From: CAZJQD01 sp964548165 [NCBI: uncultured bacterium]
Lineage (GTDB): Bacteria; UBA8481
Reading direction: 5' to 3'
NCBI GenBank assembly: GCA_964548165.1
Contig: CAZJQD010000014.1
Span: 1-64,000, forward strand
DNA: 64,000 nucleotides
Position numbers and translations under genes: made by a program. The notes beneath the pieces were generated by a model. The model made no database searches and was not told the DNA's origin. It saw only the letters and a list, made by a program, of their open reading frames with translations. Within the stretch, counting starts at the first letter, position 1. Each line of letters opens with the position of its first letter. Positions 8,544 to 17,864 of this stretch are shown piece by piece.

Positions 8544-10025
8544 GTGATATTTAATTCGCTGGAATTCATCATCTTTTTCCCTGTCGTGGTCTTCCTACTA
8601 TTCACCCTGTCTCCGAAATACCGCTGGATGCTGCTCCTGGCAGCAAGCTACTACTTCTACATGTGTTGGAAAGCCGAGTACATCGTATTGATCATAGCAT
8701 CCACGCTCGTGGACTATTTCGCTGCCATCCAGATCGAGAATTCCACAACCCTCGCAAGGAAGAGGCAGTTCCTGGCTCTGAGCATCATCGCCAATCTCGG
8801 CATCCTCTTCCTCTTCAAGTATTTCAACTTCTTCAACGCCTCCACACGTCACGTCCTGGCGTATTTCAATATCTTCTACGGCGTCCCCGCGTTTGACGCA
8901 TTGCTGCCGGTAGGCATCTCCTTCTACACCTTCCAGACCATGAGCTACACGATTGACGTCTATAACGGTCACAAGAACGCTGAAAGGCACTTGGGCTTCT
9001 TCGCGCTTTATGTCACCTATTTCCCTCAACTCGTCGCGGGCCCGATCGAAAGAGTCACGAGCTTGCTTCCGCAACTGCGATCCACCTATCGCTTCGAGTA
9101 CGATCGGGCCGTTTCCGGCTTGCGAACCATGCTTTGGGGGTTCTTCAAGAAGATTGTCATTGCCGATCGCATGGCGGTCGTCGTGAACGAAGTTTACGGT
9201 TCACCATCCCAATTCACCGGTATCCCCTTGATCTTCGCCACCTATTGTTTCGCCATTCAGATATATTGTGACTTTTCCGGGTACACGGACATCGCCATCG
9301 GGGCGTCTCGCGTGATGGGGATCGATCTCATGGAGAACTTCAAAAGACCCTACTTTTCGAAGTCCATCGGCGAATTCTGGCGGCGGTGGCACATTTCTCT
9401 TTCGACCTGGTTCAAGGATTACGTCTATGTCCCCCTGGGAGGCAACCAGGTCAGCAAGGCGCGTTGGGCGATTAACATTTCCCTTGTATTTCTTTTAAGC
9501 GGCCTTTGGCATGGCGCAAACTGGACCTATATCATCTGGGGCGCCTTGCACGCATTCTACATCTTGTTCGCGTTCATGACGTTGGGGTTGCGTGGCAAAC
9601 TCCTAGCTATGACCAGGCTCGATCGCCATCCTCGGGCCCTCGCAAATCTGAACCTTCTCCTCACCTTCCACCTCGTGTCCTATGCCTGGATATTCTTCCG
9701 AGCGAATACCGTCGCTGATGCGGTGTACATCTCGAACCATCTTCTCTCGGGTTTGCCGGAAGTGATCACTTCATTCAGCAGCGTCACCTTGGAATCGCGC
9801 GCACTATTGCAGGGTCTTCATATTACCAAGTTTGAGGCCCTGCTCACCTGCGGATGCATCCTGTTCCTGATTGCCGTTGACGCCTCCCAGAGGCGCGGTC
9901 CGATCGGCGCGCGCTTTATTGCATGGCCGGCATGGCAAAGGTGGATGGTATACAGCGCGGCCATGTGGACGATTCTCTTATTTGGCGCCTATGGGAATGG
10001 GGTGTTCATCTATTTTGCATTCTGA
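8544..10025 (+). CDS. MBOAT family O-acyltransferase (AlgI/PatA-like)
   Basis: 493 residues with about ten membrane helices. IIFFPVVVFLLFTL and LLLAASYYFYMCW at the start are hallmarks of AlgI-type proteins. LLPVGISFYTFQTMSYTID, FPQLVAGPIERV, YCDFSGYTDIAIG and FWRRWHISLSTWFKDYVY follow. SGLWHGANWTYIIWG contains the catalytic His of the MBOAT family. These proteins move acyl groups across the inner membrane to decorate exported polysaccharide or wall polymers. The start is GTG. The next gene encodes an SGNH protein, the usual periplasmic partner. The region is visibly less GC-rich than its surroundings. Confidence 0.95.
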   Translation: MIFNSLEFIIFFPVVVFLLFTLSPKYRWMLLLAASYYFYMCWKAEYIVLIIASTLVDYFAAIQIENSTTLARKRQFLALSIIANLGILFLFKYFNFFNASTRHVLAYFNIFYGVPAFDALLPVGISFYTFQTMSYTIDVYNGHKNAERHLGFFALYVTYFPQLVAGPIERVTSLLPQLRSTYRFEYDRAVSGLRTMLWGFFKKIVIADRMAVVVNEVYGSPSQFTGIPLIFATYCFAIQIYCDFSGYTDIAIGASRVMGIDLMENFKRPYFSKSIGEFWRRWHISLSTWFKDYVYVPLGGNQVSKARWAINISLVFLLSGLWHGANWTYIIWGALHAFYILFAFMTLGLRGKLLAMTRLDRHPRALANLNLLLTFHLVSYAWIFFRANTVADAVYISNHLLSGLPEVITSFSSVTLESRALLQGLHITKFEALLTCGCILFLIAVDASQRRGPIGARFIAWPAWQRWMVYSAAMWTILLFGAYGNGVFIYFAF

Positions 10026-10968
10026 TCAAGCCAGGCAGGCCGGCCGTCTCCTGTGGAACATCACCGCCTTTTTGGCGATGAACGTGCTCGTGCTATTCCT
10101 CATCCAATTCGGATTGGCGGCCTTTGATAACAGGCATCATTACGAGAACTGGCAAACCACTGCCGTTTTGCCAGGCATTCCGAAGCACGGCGAGTTCGAC
10201 GTGCTCTTCATGGGGACCTCTCGTTGTCACACGTTGAGAATGTTTGGTAATCAAGAACGCGTGGAGTCAATTCTCTCAGCCAGGACCATCAATTTCGGAA
10301 GCTATGATGCAGGGCCGTTAGTGAACATGACCTACTATTCGTATTTTCTCGGGAGAGGGAATAGCGCGAGAAAAGTCGTCTATTGCATCGATCCGTTCGT
10401 CATGTATTCCGACAACTTCAACCGCGATTGGCCCTTTGTTCAAAACGAGATCTTCAGGGTCGATTTCATGGTGGAAATGATCACCAGCGGAATGTCCCCC
10501 TGGGCGATTCACCTGTACCTTCGTTCCAAGTTTACGAAGTCTTGGGCTGAGCGGACCCCCTTGGCCGTAAGCGAAGATACGGCCATGGTCTCGTTCGTCG
10601 ATCCGGAGAGGGTTGGCAGGCGCACGAAGTTCCTCTACCAGTTCGGCCTGAACCAGGATTGTTTCGAAGACAATGCGCGGATACTGGAGACGATCGTCCG
10701 CACAGCTACTTCCAACGGCTCCGAGGTCATATTCATTCTTCTTCCCACCCTGATGGGCAAAGAGATCGGAACAGAGCAGACACTCGAAGTGCTGGCGAAA
10801 CTCTCACGACAATATCGAGTCCGGGTCTACAACTTTGAAGGCGCCCTGGATTCGCCCGCTCTCTACCATGACCTGGACCACCTGAATACCGCCGGTGTCA
10901 TGAAGTTTACAGCGGACTATCTTAGGCCCGTTCTCAACGGGACGTATCCGGGTTTCCCCTCAGAGTGA
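9997..10968 (+). CDS. Membrane-anchored SGNH-like protein, AlgJ/AlgX-type partner of MBOAT
   Basis: About 320 residues. One membrane anchor (LLWNITAFLAMNVLVLFLI) is followed by an SGNH-hydrolase-like domain. FDVLFMGTSRCHTLRM carries the likely Ser nucleophile, and YHDLDHLNTAG near the C terminus provides the Asp-x-x-His pair. Anchoring and gene order suggest it finishes acyl transfer to a polymer on the periplasmic side. The start is uncertain: ATG at 9991 or 9997 overlaps the MBOAT 3' end, and a TTG at 10015 would also leave a complete anchor. Substrate unknown. Confidence 0.8.
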   Translation: MGCSSILHSDQARQAGRLLWNITAFLAMNVLVLFLIQFGLAAFDNRHHYENWQTTAVLPGIPKHGEFDVLFMGTSRCHTLRMFGNQERVESILSARTINFGSYDAGPLVNMTYYSYFLGRGNSARKVVYCIDPFVMYSDNFNRDWPFVQNEIFRVDFMVEMITSGMSPWAIHLYLRSKFTKSWAERTPLAVSEDTAMVSFVDPERVGRRTKFLYQFGLNQDCFEDNARILETIVRTATSNGSEVIFILLPTLMGKEIGTEQTLEVLAKLSRQYRVRVYNFEGALDSPALYHDLDHLNTAGVMKFTADYLRPVLNGTYPGFPSE

Positions 10969-10984
10969 CGGGCCGAGCCTTCCG

Positions 10985-12139
10985 CTAATCAAGGCCCCGC
11001 GAATCGTCAGTACTGCTGGAAGGCGCTGGCAGGCGCAGGTTGCCAATCCTGGCCGAAAAGTACTGCGCCAGCAGATCGTTCCCCTCGTCTGACAGGTGAA
11101 CTCCATCGATGAAGAGATGGGCCTCCCACAAATGGGTGTCGCTGGCAGGGTCCACCAAATCAACGGTCATATCCCGGGCGACTTTTCGGATTATGGGATT
11201 GACGACTTCCCTGATGGGTCCCACAAGTTCCGCGTGCAGTTCACCGGGGGGCAATGCGGGATGGGTAACGATCGTGGAAAGGATCGGCGTGACGCCATGA
11301 GCTCGCGCCAGGCCAACGATCGACCGAAGATTGGATTCAAAGTAGACCGATCCCTTGGCCGGTGAAGATGCATCTGTTTTAAAGGGCCATGTCATTACCA
11401 GGTGTCCGTATTCCACTCCGAGAATGACGCGATCGAAAAGCCTGGTACCCACTGCAATGAGCCCGGAGTGGTTGAGCAACCATCCTGGCAGGTGCCGCTG
11501 AATCCCCTGGGGCGTCAGAATTTGCCTTTGAATGGCGTGCGAACCATCTGGGAGCGGGTTTTCGGCTCCCCAGAGCTTAACATCGTTGATGCCCGAGTAC
11601 ACGATGACGGAGTCTGGCGAAAAAGAGACCACCCTGAGGGCCAACTGGATCAGGTCGGAGTGCGATGTATATCCCTCGACTCCGAAATTCAAGACCTTGA
11701 TGGTGCGGGTATCCCCCGGCCCTTCGGAATTGACGACGCGGAGACTTAAGCTTCGCTCCAGACTCGCAGGCCACGATGCCGTATCTCCGCCCATCCCAAA
11801 CACTGTTGAACCGCCAATGCATGCAACGCGGAACTCCTGGGGCGGCTTGAGTCTAGGTGTCGAGGACAGGTCACGAAATCCATGTTCGTTCACAGTAATC
11901 GCTCGACCTAGCGAACGGTCGTGGTACAGCGATTTGAGCGCATAGGGTAGAAATGGATGATCCACGAACTTGGAAGTGAAGGCTCCTTCGGACCATCGGG
12001 ATGGTGGAATGTAGTCTCGAATACTGCGATGGGTGGCGGAAAACATGACCCGAATTCCAAGCTCGGCAAGCAAGGTTGCAAGAAGAAGGCTCGCAACGAC
12101 CATCAAGATTCTCGACGCAAGCTTCCTGGGGACCATCAT
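10985..12139 (-). CDS. SGNH/GDSL hydrolase with N-terminal membrane anchor
   Basis: 384 residues. The N-terminal segment ILMVVASLLLATLLAELGI is a signal anchor. The SGNH domain is clear: VACIGGSTVFG (block I, Ser nucleophile), NFGVEGYTS (block II Gly), VIVYSGINDVK (block III Asn) and FIDGVHLSDEGN (block V, Asp and His). Proteins of this form lie beside MBOAT genes and act as periplasmic esterases or acyltransferases on polysaccharide. It is convergent with the AlgJ-like gene, 16 bp away. The 206 bp upstream of its start, up to the next minus-strand gene's stop at 12346, hold no gene I can support. Confidence 0.9.
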   Translation of the reverse strand: MMVPRKLASRILMVVASLLLATLLAELGIRVMFSATHRSIRDYIPPSRWSEGAFTSKFVDHPFLPYALKSLYHDRSLGRAITVNEHGFRDLSSTPRLKPPQEFRVACIGGSTVFGMGGDTASWPASLERSLSLRVVNSEGPGDTRTIKVLNFGVEGYTSHSDLIQLALRVVSFSPDSVIVYSGINDVKLWGAENPLPDGSHAIQRQILTPQGIQRHLPGWLLNHSGLIAVGTRLFDRVILGVEYGHLVMTWPFKTDASSPAKGSVYFESNLRSIVGLARAHGVTPILSTIVTHPALPPGELHAELVGPIREVVNPIIRKVARDMTVDLVDPASDTHLWEAHLFIDGVHLSDEGNDLLAQYFSARIGNLRLPAPSSSTDDSRGLD

Positions 12140-12345
12140 GAGATAGAGCGGATCAGCGAGCAGGGAGTGGTCATTCCGGCATCGGCCCTTGCGCTACCCT
12201 TCCGCGTCATTCCTTTCCTTGAGTGCGCCATCATTCCGGTTCGAGCAAACCATTTTCACCTAGTAGCCTTGCCCTGCGGGCTTTGCAGCCCCATCGATGA
12301 ACGCATGGTATCGGATTTGGTGACGGCGTCCAACGCGCTCTGGTT

Positions 12346-13299
12346 TCAGCCAGTGATCCGCAGCGCGATCGTCCGCTCGATCTCGTAGGGCCCCCGGAAG
12401 TGAGCCTTCTTCTCGATCGTGATCGTCACGGAGCCCGCGCCCCGAGCGCGATACGTCTTCACCAGCTTGCCGTCCGGGAGCGTTCGATCCGCGAGCTCCT
12501 CCAGCAGGGTCGCATCCGTCGTCACGCGGTAGAAGGGGCCGGAGCGGGATCCGGCGAGACCGTACATGAGGTTGAAGACGGCGCCCGGTTCGATCGCGCC
12601 GTCCGGGGTGTAATAGATGCTCGATGTCCAGGTCCTCGTCTCGCCGCTCCAGTCGACGGCCACGACGGAGACCGTGTTCACGCCGGGCCGATACCCCATG
12701 GCCAGGATAGCCACGGAGTAGGTCGTCCGATCCGCGGGGATGTTCTTCTCCATGCCGAACTCGGCGGGCGCTCCGTTCAGGCGAACCTCCGCGATCCGGG
12801 CATGGCGGAAATCGAAGCGGAGCGCCCTGGCGCCCACCACCAGCTCCGAGTCCACCCAATCGGGAAGGACCGCGGCAGCGGGCCGGAACCGCGTGGTCAC
12901 GCGCGCGCGGCGCGTCCGGCCGTCCTGTGTGACGATGACCTCGATCCGCATCCGGCCGAACGCGTTGGGAACCACGGCCAGGTCGGCGAGCTCGCGGCCG
13001 TCGCCGTGTCCGGCACCCACTCGATCGAAGTGAACCTCGCGCCCGTCGACCTTCACGCGAATCTCCGGATCGCCCGTTCCCATCGGCCAGCTGGCCGAGA
13101 GAAAGATTCGTCCCGCGAGATCGCGGTCGACGATGCGGAGCCGCAAGCCACCGCTGGCCCGGGGCGCGACCTTGGAAGCCGCGGCCGCGGCCACCGGCTC
13201 GGCGGACGATGCACTCGCCGCCGGGGTCGACCACGAGACCATCGGCAGCACCCACAGCGCCAATCCCGGAAGGAAGAGAAGCCTGCGACGACAAATCAT
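12346..13299 (-). CDS. Secreted protein of unknown function
   Basis: 317 residues with a classical signal peptide (basic MICRRR, then LLFLPGLALWVLP, cleavage near the alanine-rich stretch around residue 28). The rest is beta-rich with many short strands (LRLRIVDRDLAGRIFLSASW, IRVKVDGREV, MRIEVIVTQDGRTRRARV), suggesting Ig-like or sandwich domains. No catalytic motif and no family recognised. A strong GAGGAGG site lies 9 bp before the ATG. It follows purN by 37 bp and probably ends the minus-strand transcript. Export to periplasm or outside is well supported; function is not. Confidence 0.8.
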   Translation of the reverse strand: MICRRRLLFLPGLALWVLPMVSWSTPAASASSAEPVAAAAASKVAPRASGGLRLRIVDRDLAGRIFLSASWPMGTGDPEIRVKVDGREVHFDRVGAGHGDGRELADLAVVPNAFGRMRIEVIVTQDGRTRRARVTTRFRPAAAVLPDWVDSELVVGARALRFDFRHARIAEVRLNGAPAEFGMEKNIPADRTTYSVAILAMGYRPGVNTVSVVAVDWSGETRTWTSSIYYTPDGAIEPGAVFNLMYGLAGSRSGPFYRVTTDATLLEELADRTLPDGKLVKTYRARGAGSVTITIEKKAHFRGPYEIERTIALRITG

Positions 13300-13336
13300 G
13301 GGATGAACCTCCTCTACGGGCAGATCGTTCCCGCGC

Positions 13337-13924
13337 CTAGGAGCCGCCTTGCGCGACCTCGGCCAGCAACTGATCCACGACCCGAGGATATACCTCGTGT
13401 TCGACGGCGTGAATACGCATCTCGAGGTCCTCTAAGGATTCCCCGGCGCGGATGTCCACTCTCACCTGTTCGAGGATGGGCCCGGTGTCGACGCCGTGAT
13501 CGACAAGGTGCACGGTGACACCGGTCTCGGGCACCTTGGCCTCCCAGGCGTCGCGAATGCCGTGAGCGCCGGCGAACGCCGGCAGAAGCGACGGATGGAG
13601 GTTGACGATCCGCCCCGCGAAGCGATCGACGAATGCCGGTGACAGGATCCGCATGTACCCCGCCATGACCACGAGGTCGATGCGCTCCTCCTCCAACCGA
13701 TCCCCGATCGCCCTCTCGTAGGCGTCCTTGCCCGCGTAATCCCTCGGGCGAAACGCAAAGACCGGGATTCCCGCATCCCGGGCGCGCTGGACGCCCCGAC
13801 AGTCCGGGCGATCCGAGACAACGAGCGCCAATTCACCCCGAATCCGCCCATCCCCGCACGCGCCGATGAGCGCCTGGAGGTTGGAGCCGTTCCCGGAGCA
13901 GAAGACGGCGAACCGCTTACGCAT
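13337..13924 (-). CDS. purN: Phosphoribosylglycinamide formyltransferase (GAR transformylase 1)
   Basis: 195 residues, the normal PurN length. FCSGNGSNLQALI is the phosphate-binding start. VVMAGYMRILSPAF and NLHPSLLPAFAGAHG hold the catalytic Asn-His region, and VDHGVDTGPIL holds the catalytic Asp. The enzyme moves a formyl group from 10-formyltetrahydrofolate to GAR in purine synthesis. No other purine gene is nearby, so it is isolated from the pathway here. It sits between two secreted-protein genes in a minus-strand run. Confidence 0.96.
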   Translation of the reverse strand: MRKRFAVFCSGNGSNLQALIGACGDGRIRGELALVVSDRPDCRGVQRARDAGIPVFAFRPRDYAGKDAYERAIGDRLEEERIDLVVMAGYMRILSPAFVDRFAGRIVNLHPSLLPAFAGAHGIRDAWEAKVPETGVTVHLVDHGVDTGPILEQVRVDIRAGESLEDLEMRIHAVEHEVYPRVVDQLLAEVAQGGS

Positions 13925-13930
13925 TATCCC

Positions 13931-13993
13931 TCATCGCGCCTGCGCCTCGACTCATCGCGCCTGCGCCTCGCCTCATCGCGCCTGCGCCTCGAC
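13931..13993. repeat. 21-bp tandem repeat, three copies, overlapping a gene's 3' end
   Basis: Three near-identical 21-bp units starting TCATCGCGCCTGCGCCTCG. The third (13973-13993) holds the VEAQAR-stop end of the CARDB gene; the other two are downstream copies of that gene end, each with its own in-frame TGA. This is a local tandem duplication. Confidence 0.9.
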
Positions 13994-14800
13994 GCGCACC
14001 TGCTCCCGGTTGTTCGACTCGTCGCTTTCCGCGACGCGGTTCCGGGCGTCGGCCAGGGCCAGGATCTGGAAGCTGCGACGACGGCCCGGCGTCCAGCCCA
14101 CGGAGATCGTGGAACGTTCTCCCGGCCTCAGGCGCGGCAGCGTTCGCGAGGCATGACGAACGCCCGCGATGCGCACCTCCACTTCGCACGCCTCCGATGC
14201 CGAGGCTCCGCGATTCTCCACGGTCACTGTGATGTTGGAGGTCCTCCCGACGATCGGCCGCGGCCAGACTCCGACCTCGCCGACAATCCTCAGGTCCGGC
14301 TTCTCCACGGCGGCCGGCGTGTCCTCGCGCGCCGCGCGCGGCGGATTGCTGTCAGTCTCGCTGGGCGACCCATCTTCCCGGAGAAACGCGATCCGGGTCG
14401 ACTCCTCGCGCCGGTTGTTGTTCTCATTCGACTCGTCCACCTTGTGGTCCGGGTCGACGATGACCGTCACCGTGTAGGTTCCCTCGGCCTCGGGAACCCA
14501 GGAGATCGAGAAGGCCTGTTGCATGCCACGTCGGATGATGCCGAGTTCGCGCCGATCCAGGATGCGACCGTTCACCCGCACCTCCACTCCCACGCCGTGG
14601 GCGGGCAGGTCGCCGCGGTTCACGACCATGCCCTCGATGAAGACCGCCTGCCCCCTCACCAGGCGTTCCATCGATCCCACGGGCCCGCGAGGAGCGGCGT
14701 CGAAGATGATGTTGTTCCGAAGATCGAGATCCGGCGCTCCCGCCAGGGCGGGAACGCCAAGAGCCGCAACCATCCCGGCCAGAATCCAGCTCTTCACCAT
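13973..14800 (-). CDS. Secreted protein with two CARDB domains
   Basis: 275 residues with a signal peptide (MVKSWILAGMVAALGVPALAG). Two CARDB-type beta-sandwich repeats follow: residues about 22-125, ending in IVDPDHKVDESNENNN, and about 165-270, ending in ALADARNRVAESDESNN. DESN(E/N)N at the domain ends is the CARDB hallmark. Such domains act as cell-adhesion-like or spacer modules in extracellular proteins. GGGAGGA lies 7 bp before the ATG at 14800, which decides against a start at 14833. It belongs to the minus-strand run with the DUF4139 gene upstream. Confidence 0.9.
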   Translation of the reverse strand: MVKSWILAGMVAALGVPALAGAPDLDLRNNIIFDAAPRGPVGSMERLVRGQAVFIEGMVVNRGDLPAHGVGVEVRVNGRILDRRELGIIRRGMQQAFSISWVPEAEGTYTVTVIVDPDHKVDESNENNNRREESTRIAFLREDGSPSETDSNPPRAAREDTPAAVEKPDLRIVGEVGVWPRPIVGRTSNITVTVENRGASASEACEVEVRIAGVRHASRTLPRLRPGERSTISVGWTPGRRRSFQILALADARNRVAESDESNNREQVRVEAQAR

Positions 14801-14858
14801 GTTTGTTCCTCCCGCTCCTCGTCGACTGCCCATCCCCGCACGTTCCTCATCCCGGCCC

Positions 14859-16541
14859 TCAAAGCCCCCAGATCACCATCTCCTGCGGGTATTCGACCCG
14901 CCACCCGAACTCTAGCGTCTTGCGTTCTCCGGGCGACAGGGTCATCGCCCAGCGCTGGATGCCGTCCTCGCGCGTCTCGGTCGGCTCCACGGTCGGCCGC
15001 GTCCTCTCGACCTTGATGTCCTCGTTCTGCGAGACCGGGAAGCGATCGTAGAGATTCAGCGTCACCGGGATCTGGCGGGCATTATGAATGACGACGCGAT
15101 AGCGGCGCGTGACCCTCGTCTTCTTCGGGCCGAATCCGGAGACCGTCGGATCCGTCACGTTCTCGATCAGGGTGCGCTCCACCTTCACCGACGGATCGAC
15201 GCCCAGCTGGAGCTCGAAGGTGTCGCCGGGAGCCACGCCCTTGGCAGTGCCTCGGCCGACGTAGTCGTTGCCCTGGAAGGCCGTAACCGTACCCGGCAGG
15301 AAGAGCGCGTCGGTGGTATTGGCGAACTTCGCCACCACGTAGGCACGTTCCCCGAGCTCGGGGATGACCCGGTAGACGAATCGCGCGGGGAACTTCTGCG
15401 AGAGGATCTGGACCTTGCGGGGCTGGTTGTCGCCCGTGATCGTCGTGCGCGCGGGTAGAGTGAACGACGCATTGATGCCGGCCGACACCGTCGCCGACAT
15501 CACCTGCGCGCGCGGCGCCTCCCCTTCCATCTCATCCGCGATCCCGTCCATCTCCGCCTGAGCGACGTTGGCCGTGGAGTATGCGGCACCCGCCGCGGGC
15601 GATGGCGCTGCCGTGCGGTAGTAGGGCGGCGGCTGGGGCGGTTGCGGACGCAGGTACCAGGGTGTCAGATCGGGGATCGACGACCCGAGAGCGGGCTGGG
15701 CGGTCGAGAGCGTCAGCTCCACGTTCTCCCACTCCTCGCCTGTCGCCTGCCGGACCTCGGCCGAGTATGTGAGTTGAACCGCGCCCTCGTCCATGAGCCC
15801 ACGTCCGTCGTACATGGGCTGCCACGTCGCGCCCGAGACGCCGTAGCGGACGTGAACCTTCCCGCGCGCAGCTGCCGCCGCCGAGACGAGCACGACCGCG
15901 GTGACGTTATCTCGTCCCGAAGCCGCCTGGAGCTCGCGCAGCTCGCGCTGGAGCGCCTCGAGCGCGCGACGCTGAACCATCTTCTTCTGGCGCGCCTCGA
16001 GCACCTTCACGGCGAGATCGCCGGACTGCATCTGGTAGCTGGTCACGAGAGCGATCATGTCCTCGGGACGGAGTCTGCCCGTCTCCAGGTCTCGGCCCGC
16101 GCCCTCGCGCGCGACCTCGCCCAGCTTCGCAAGATAAGCGGCCGTCGCTTCCAGGGTCTGGATCTCGGCGTCGAGGAGCGCGATGCCGGACTGCGCGGTC
16201 TCGATCCGCTCCTGCAGCTCGCGGACGCGCGGCGCCGTCGCCTGCGCGGCCGGCATCCGCCGGACCTCCACGCCCTCGATGACGAAGTTTCCCTCGCCCG
16301 AAGCCGTCAGGAGAGCCGGGTCCAGGGCGGCCGGAAGGCCCTCGATGAGGACGCGCGACGCACCTGCCGGAACGGAGACCTCCGCCGAGCGCGTCACGAG
16401 CGCTGACCCGGGATACACGGTCACGGCCATGATCCGGCTGGCGACGGCGATATCGTCGGCCAGGGCCGGTGCGGGCGGCGCACCCACCACGCAGGTGAGT
16501 GCCAGCAGGAGCGCGGTGAACAGCGCGGAGTAACGAGTCAT
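14859..16541 (-). CDS. Secreted DUF4139 (MuiA-like) protein
   Basis: About 560 residues. A signal peptide (MTRYSALFTALLLALTCVVG) precedes an N-terminal DUF4140-like domain (VTVYPGSALVTRSAEVSVPAG, VLIEGLPAALDP, VEVRRMPAAQ). A predicted coiled coil follows at about residues 105-210 (many E, L, Q, R). The C-terminal DUF4139 domain includes VRYGVSGATWQPMYDGRG, VELTLSTAQPAL and TRRYRVVIHNARQIPVTL. Function is unknown; the family includes the Caenorhabditis and bacterial 'mucoidy inhibitor A' proteins. AAGGAGG 9 bp upstream selects the ATG at 16541. A second DUF4139-like gene lies at 32.5 kb. Confidence 0.9.
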   Translation of the reverse strand: MTRYSALFTALLLALTCVVGAPPAPALADDIAVASRIMAVTVYPGSALVTRSAEVSVPAGASRVLIEGLPAALDPALLTASGEGNFVIEGVEVRRMPAAQATAPRVRELQERIETAQSGIALLDAEIQTLEATAAYLAKLGEVAREGAGRDLETGRLRPEDMIALVTSYQMQSGDLAVKVLEARQKKMVQRRALEALQRELRELQAASGRDNVTAVVLVSAAAAARGKVHVRYGVSGATWQPMYDGRGLMDEGAVQLTYSAEVRQATGEEWENVELTLSTAQPALGSSIPDLTPWYLRPQPPQPPPYYRTAAPSPAAGAAYSTANVAQAEMDGIADEMEGEAPRAQVMSATVSAGINASFTLPARTTITGDNQPRKVQILSQKFPARFVYRVIPELGERAYVVAKFANTTDALFLPGTVTAFQGNDYVGRGTAKGVAPGDTFELQLGVDPSVKVERTLIENVTDPTVSGFGPKKTRVTRRYRVVIHNARQIPVTLNLYDRFPVSQNEDIKVERTRPTVEPTETREDGIQRWAMTLSPGERKTLEFGWRVEYPQEMVIWGL

Positions 16542-16555
16542 GGGAGAATCCTCCT

Positions 16556-17470
16556 TCACGGGCGCGCGAGAAGATCCCGCAACGCGTCTTCCAATACCGA
16601 ATGACGATGAGCGAAACCCGCCTCCCTGAGGCGGGCTGGAACGACACGCGTGCTCGACAAGAGGAGCTCGTCGGCCATTCCGGGAAACAGGAGTCGGAGT
16701 CCCCAGGCGGGCGCGGGCAGGACCGCCGGCCGATGGAGAACACGGCCGAGGGCACGAGCGAACTCCGCCTGGGGAACGGGGAAAGGCGATACCGCGTTGA
16801 CGGCCCCGGCCATCTCCCCGCGCGACAGAACAAACAGGAGGGCCGCGACCAGGTCTTCCAGCGATATCCAGCTGACGTACTGGCGACCGTCACCCAGGGG
16901 ACCGCCGAGGCCGAGCTTGAAGAACGGGAGCATCATCCGGAGCGCGCCGCCCTGCCGGGCCAGGACCATGCCGATACGCATGTGAACGACGCGGATGCCT
17001 GCCGCCGAAGCCGCGGCGGTGGCGGCCTCCCATTCCCTGCCGACATCGGCAAGAAAGCCGCGGCCAGGGCCACTCGCCTCGGTCAGGACTTCCTCCCCGC
17101 GGTCCCCGTACAGGCCGATCGCCGAGGCGGACAGGAGAACGCGCGGGCGTTGCGCCAGGGTCGCCAGGGTGTCCGAAAGAACGCGCGTGTCCCGGACCCG
17201 GCTTTCGCGGATGGTGTGGCGCCGCCGTTCCGTCCAGCGCCCCGACGCGATCGGAGCTCCGGCGAGGTGCACGACGGCCTCCGGCCGCGCCCGCTCGAGG
17301 CTGTCCCGGAGTATCTCGGGAGCGCGCGGGGATTCGGGATTCCACGGCACATCGAGGCGGCCGGGAGGTACCCCGCGCACGAGGCGGATAGGCGCGTGGC
17401 CGGCGACGGCCAGGGCAGGAAGGAGAGCCGAGCCGACGAGCCCGGAACTGCCGGAGACAAGGACGCGCAC
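16556..17470 (-). CDS. TIGR01777 family (YfcH-like) NAD(P)-dependent epimerase
   Basis: 304 residues, typical of the family. VLVSGSSGLVGSAL is the Rossmann nucleotide-binding loop. VVHLAGAPIASGRW and SASAIGLYGDRG are diagnostic for TIGR01777 epimerases. FLADVGREWEAAT, VHMRIGMVLARQGGAL and NAVSPFPVPQ also match, and a C-terminal DUF1731 region is present (FGMADELLLSS-like, ending ARLREAGF). Substrate unknown for the family. GTG start; ten bases from the phhB stop upstream, so the pair is co-transcribed. Confidence 0.94.
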   Translation of the reverse strand: MRVLVSGSSGLVGSALLPALAVAGHAPIRLVRGVPPGRLDVPWNPESPRAPEILRDSLERARPEAVVHLAGAPIASGRWTERRRHTIRESRVRDTRVLSDTLATLAQRPRVLLSASAIGLYGDRGEEVLTEASGPGRGFLADVGREWEAATAAASAAGIRVVHMRIGMVLARQGGALRMMLPFFKLGLGGPLGDGRQYVSWISLEDLVAALLFVLSRGEMAGAVNAVSPFPVPQAEFARALGRVLHRPAVLPAPAWGLRLLFPGMADELLLSSTRVVPARLREAGFAHRHSVLEDALRDLLARP

Positions 17471-17480
17471 GGCGCTCCCG

Positions 17481-17810
17481 TCAGCCGGCGTTCGCCGGCG
17501 GCGCGATCGACGTCATGGTGGCGCGCAGGTGCTCGACCTCGCGCGCCATCGCGATGTCGCCGCGGGATATCCCGCCAATCTTGTGGGTCCAGTAGCGGAC
17601 CGTGGCCCTGCGGTAGTGCAGGAGCAGATCAGGATGATGATTGCGGGACTCGGCCAGTTGGCCGACGCGATACACGAACTCGAGCGCGTCCAGGTAGCGC
17701 GCGAAAGACTCGATCCGCACAAGCGCATTCCCGTCGCGCGTCCACGAAGGAAGATCGCGGCAGAGTTGCGCGACCTCCGCCTCCGTCGCCGCCTCGATGC
17801 TCAAGACCAT
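17481..17810 (-). CDS. phhB: Pterin-4a-carbinolamine dehydratase
   Basis: 109 residues. AESRNHHPDLLLHYRRATVRY contains the catalytic His triad region, followed by WTHKIGGISRGDIAMA, the conserved end of the fold. The enzyme dehydrates 4a-hydroxytetrahydrobiopterin made by aromatic amino-acid hydroxylases; in bacteria without these it may act in pterin or molybdopterin metabolism. No hydroxylase gene is in the window. It is in the middle of a minus-strand run, 54 bp from the DUF971 gene. Confidence 0.95.
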   Translation of the reverse strand: MVLSIEAATEAEVAQLCRDLPSWTRDGNALVRIESFARYLDALEFVYRVGQLAESRNHHPDLLLHYRRATVRYWTHKIGGISRGDIAMAREVEHLRATMTSIAPPANAG

Positions 17811-17864
17811 TCCTGAATCCTCCCATGCATGAGACGAGCCCAGCGTCCGCCGGTTCCCGCCACC

